64,000 bases of DNA. It comes from Phytophthora colocasiae. Its lineage: Eukaryota; Oomycota; Peronosporomycetes; Peronosporales; Peronosporaceae. The position numbers and the translations under genes are program-made. Of the stretch, positions 62,984-64,000 are shown one piece after another. The notes under the pieces are model-generated. The model made no database searches. It was given only the letters and a program-made list of their open reading frames with translations, and had not been told where the DNA came from. The first letter of the stretch is position 1; each line of letters begins with the position of its first letter. The DNA is taken from the NCBI GenBank assembly GCA_018806915.1, contig JAGKQI010000047.1:310001-374000 (forward strand). Reading direction: 5' to 3'.

Positions 62984-64000
62984 CATGGAAGTCGAAAGAA
63001 GACTGGACCAGTCACTGGCTGGTTGTTTCTCGGTCCTGGCTTGAGGCTGATCAGTGTGCTGAAGCGGGAAAATTGCCAATTGTATTGACGTGGAAAGGTG
63101 GCTACCGTAGCCGCTACGATACGCTTTGGAGCTTTTCGGCTGTTTTCGTCTATCCGAATAAGCTGGGCACGTCGTGCACACGAAATACTGCGGGAGTCAA
63201 CCTCGACATGTTTGTGGTCGTTTACAAAGTTTATTGCAGCAAACTTCGTCATTTAGTTACACGTACAAGTGTGCTGAGAACTGCTCGATAATGTGCATAT
63301 ACACTCCCCAAATCTTTACAATGAACGTGTATTTACGTAGCTTTTCTCGTAAAATCGAGGCAATGTTGCGAATTCTAGCCAAAGCAGCGCGTTGCGGTTG
63401 CCTTGACACTCAACTTGCCCTGTACAGTCAACGCTGCTCATATGGCGGTTGAGCACCGCCATCCGTAGATCTCGCTCTCTCGCCCGGGCCCTCCGCGCAT
63501 CAAGTTCAAGATTGGCCGTGTATGCTGCCACATACGCATTGCAGAAAAAGTCCGGGTATGTGGACGATATGTGATCCGATTAATTACCAACCGCACGATT
63601 TTCCACGGTTATTTATGCTCGCGCGATAAATGACCGAGTCGATATAAGCAAGCTAGAGGTTGTGCGTTTTATCCAATCAAGCTGAGGTCTCCCGCTGAGA
63701 CCTTGGACGAAGTATGATAGGCGAATACTCTGCAGTAACACTGGGTTTGGTTGCCTCACGACACATGTGCGGATGTAGCTTCCCATGAAGTGAATGACGA
63801 GGACTCCACATTTATACCCGTCTTCTTGGCGATTTTATCGGCTCTCTTGATAGCCACCATCCACGTATTGGAAATCAACTCGATCCTTGGTCATGATAGC
63901 CGTATGCCCATGTCATTTAACAATTCATCACTTCTAAACACCAGCATATAAGAAACAAACCTACTCAGCGAGGGGCAATGTGATCAGCACATACTACCAC
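62984..64000. other. Region without recognised gene at the window end
   Basis: Holds the promoter of the gene at 61778-62983. A perfect 7-bp hairpin (AGGTCTC/GAGACCT, 63685-63703) is present. No gene is supported to the window edge; a minus-strand gene could begin or end beyond it. Confidence 0.5.

Overview
The window looks like nuclear DNA of a plant-pathogenic oomycete (Phytophthora or a close relative). The evidence is an RxLR-dEER effector with tandem (L)WY repeats, a lineage-expanded family of coiled-coil plus START-like proteins, very short introns (about 57-110 nt), an aconitase-type LeuC-LeuD fusion, a mitochondrial EF4/GUF1 GTPase, and the mobile-element mix: Tc1, PIF/Harbinger, MULE, hAT, Crypton and chromodomain Gypsy. 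I assign no species.

Layout. 1-1.7 kb: 3' part of a LeuC-LeuD hydro-lyase. 1.87-5.97 kb: a Tc1/mariner element with 202-bp IR/DR termini and an intact transposase, split by a PIF/Harbinger element. 6.0-7.4 kb: RxLR effector. 8.0-12.3 kb: a decayed START-like copy, GUF1, and a divergent START-like gene. 12.3-15.2 kb: no recognised gene. 15.2-20.9 kb: a Cys/His zinc-binding protein, an 865-aa membrane protein and a START-like gene. 21.4-30.8 kb: a transposon graveyard (Crypton-type recombinase broken by a DUF6729-like transposase, MULE zinc-finger remnant, hAT pseudogene). 32.5-41.6 kb: six START-like genes, the last five on the minus strand. 42.9-45.0 kb: apparently intact Crypton. 45.8-54.6 kb: three START-like genes of a second subfamily, one split by an intact 3.08-kb MULE. 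55.9-61.6 kb: young Ty3/Gypsy element with LTRs identical by eye. 61.8-63.0 kb: another START-like gene.

Thirteen START-like copies lie in 64 kb. They share a basic N-terminal stretch, a Leu-rich coiled coil, and a domain with an acidic-x-Pro-Tyr motif of the type D-E-D-E-L-x-P-Y. Subfamily A covers 10.8-41.6 kb and subfamily B covers 45.8-63.0 kb. Intron positions are shared, and some copies lack introns at exactly those positions. The family assignment is my recognition, not a search result.

The clearest non-routine signals are: a canonical -1 frameshift heptamer plus a 9-bp hairpin at the Gypsy gag-pol junction; a MULE inserted in a START-like gene with a perfect 9-bp target duplication; a GC-AG intron; an intron whose retention would encode a hydrophobic tail; and an oomycete Tc1 with Sleeping-Beauty-like IR/DR ends that hosts a Harbinger. 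All exon structures are from my reading of splice sites and paralogue alignment, without transcript data.
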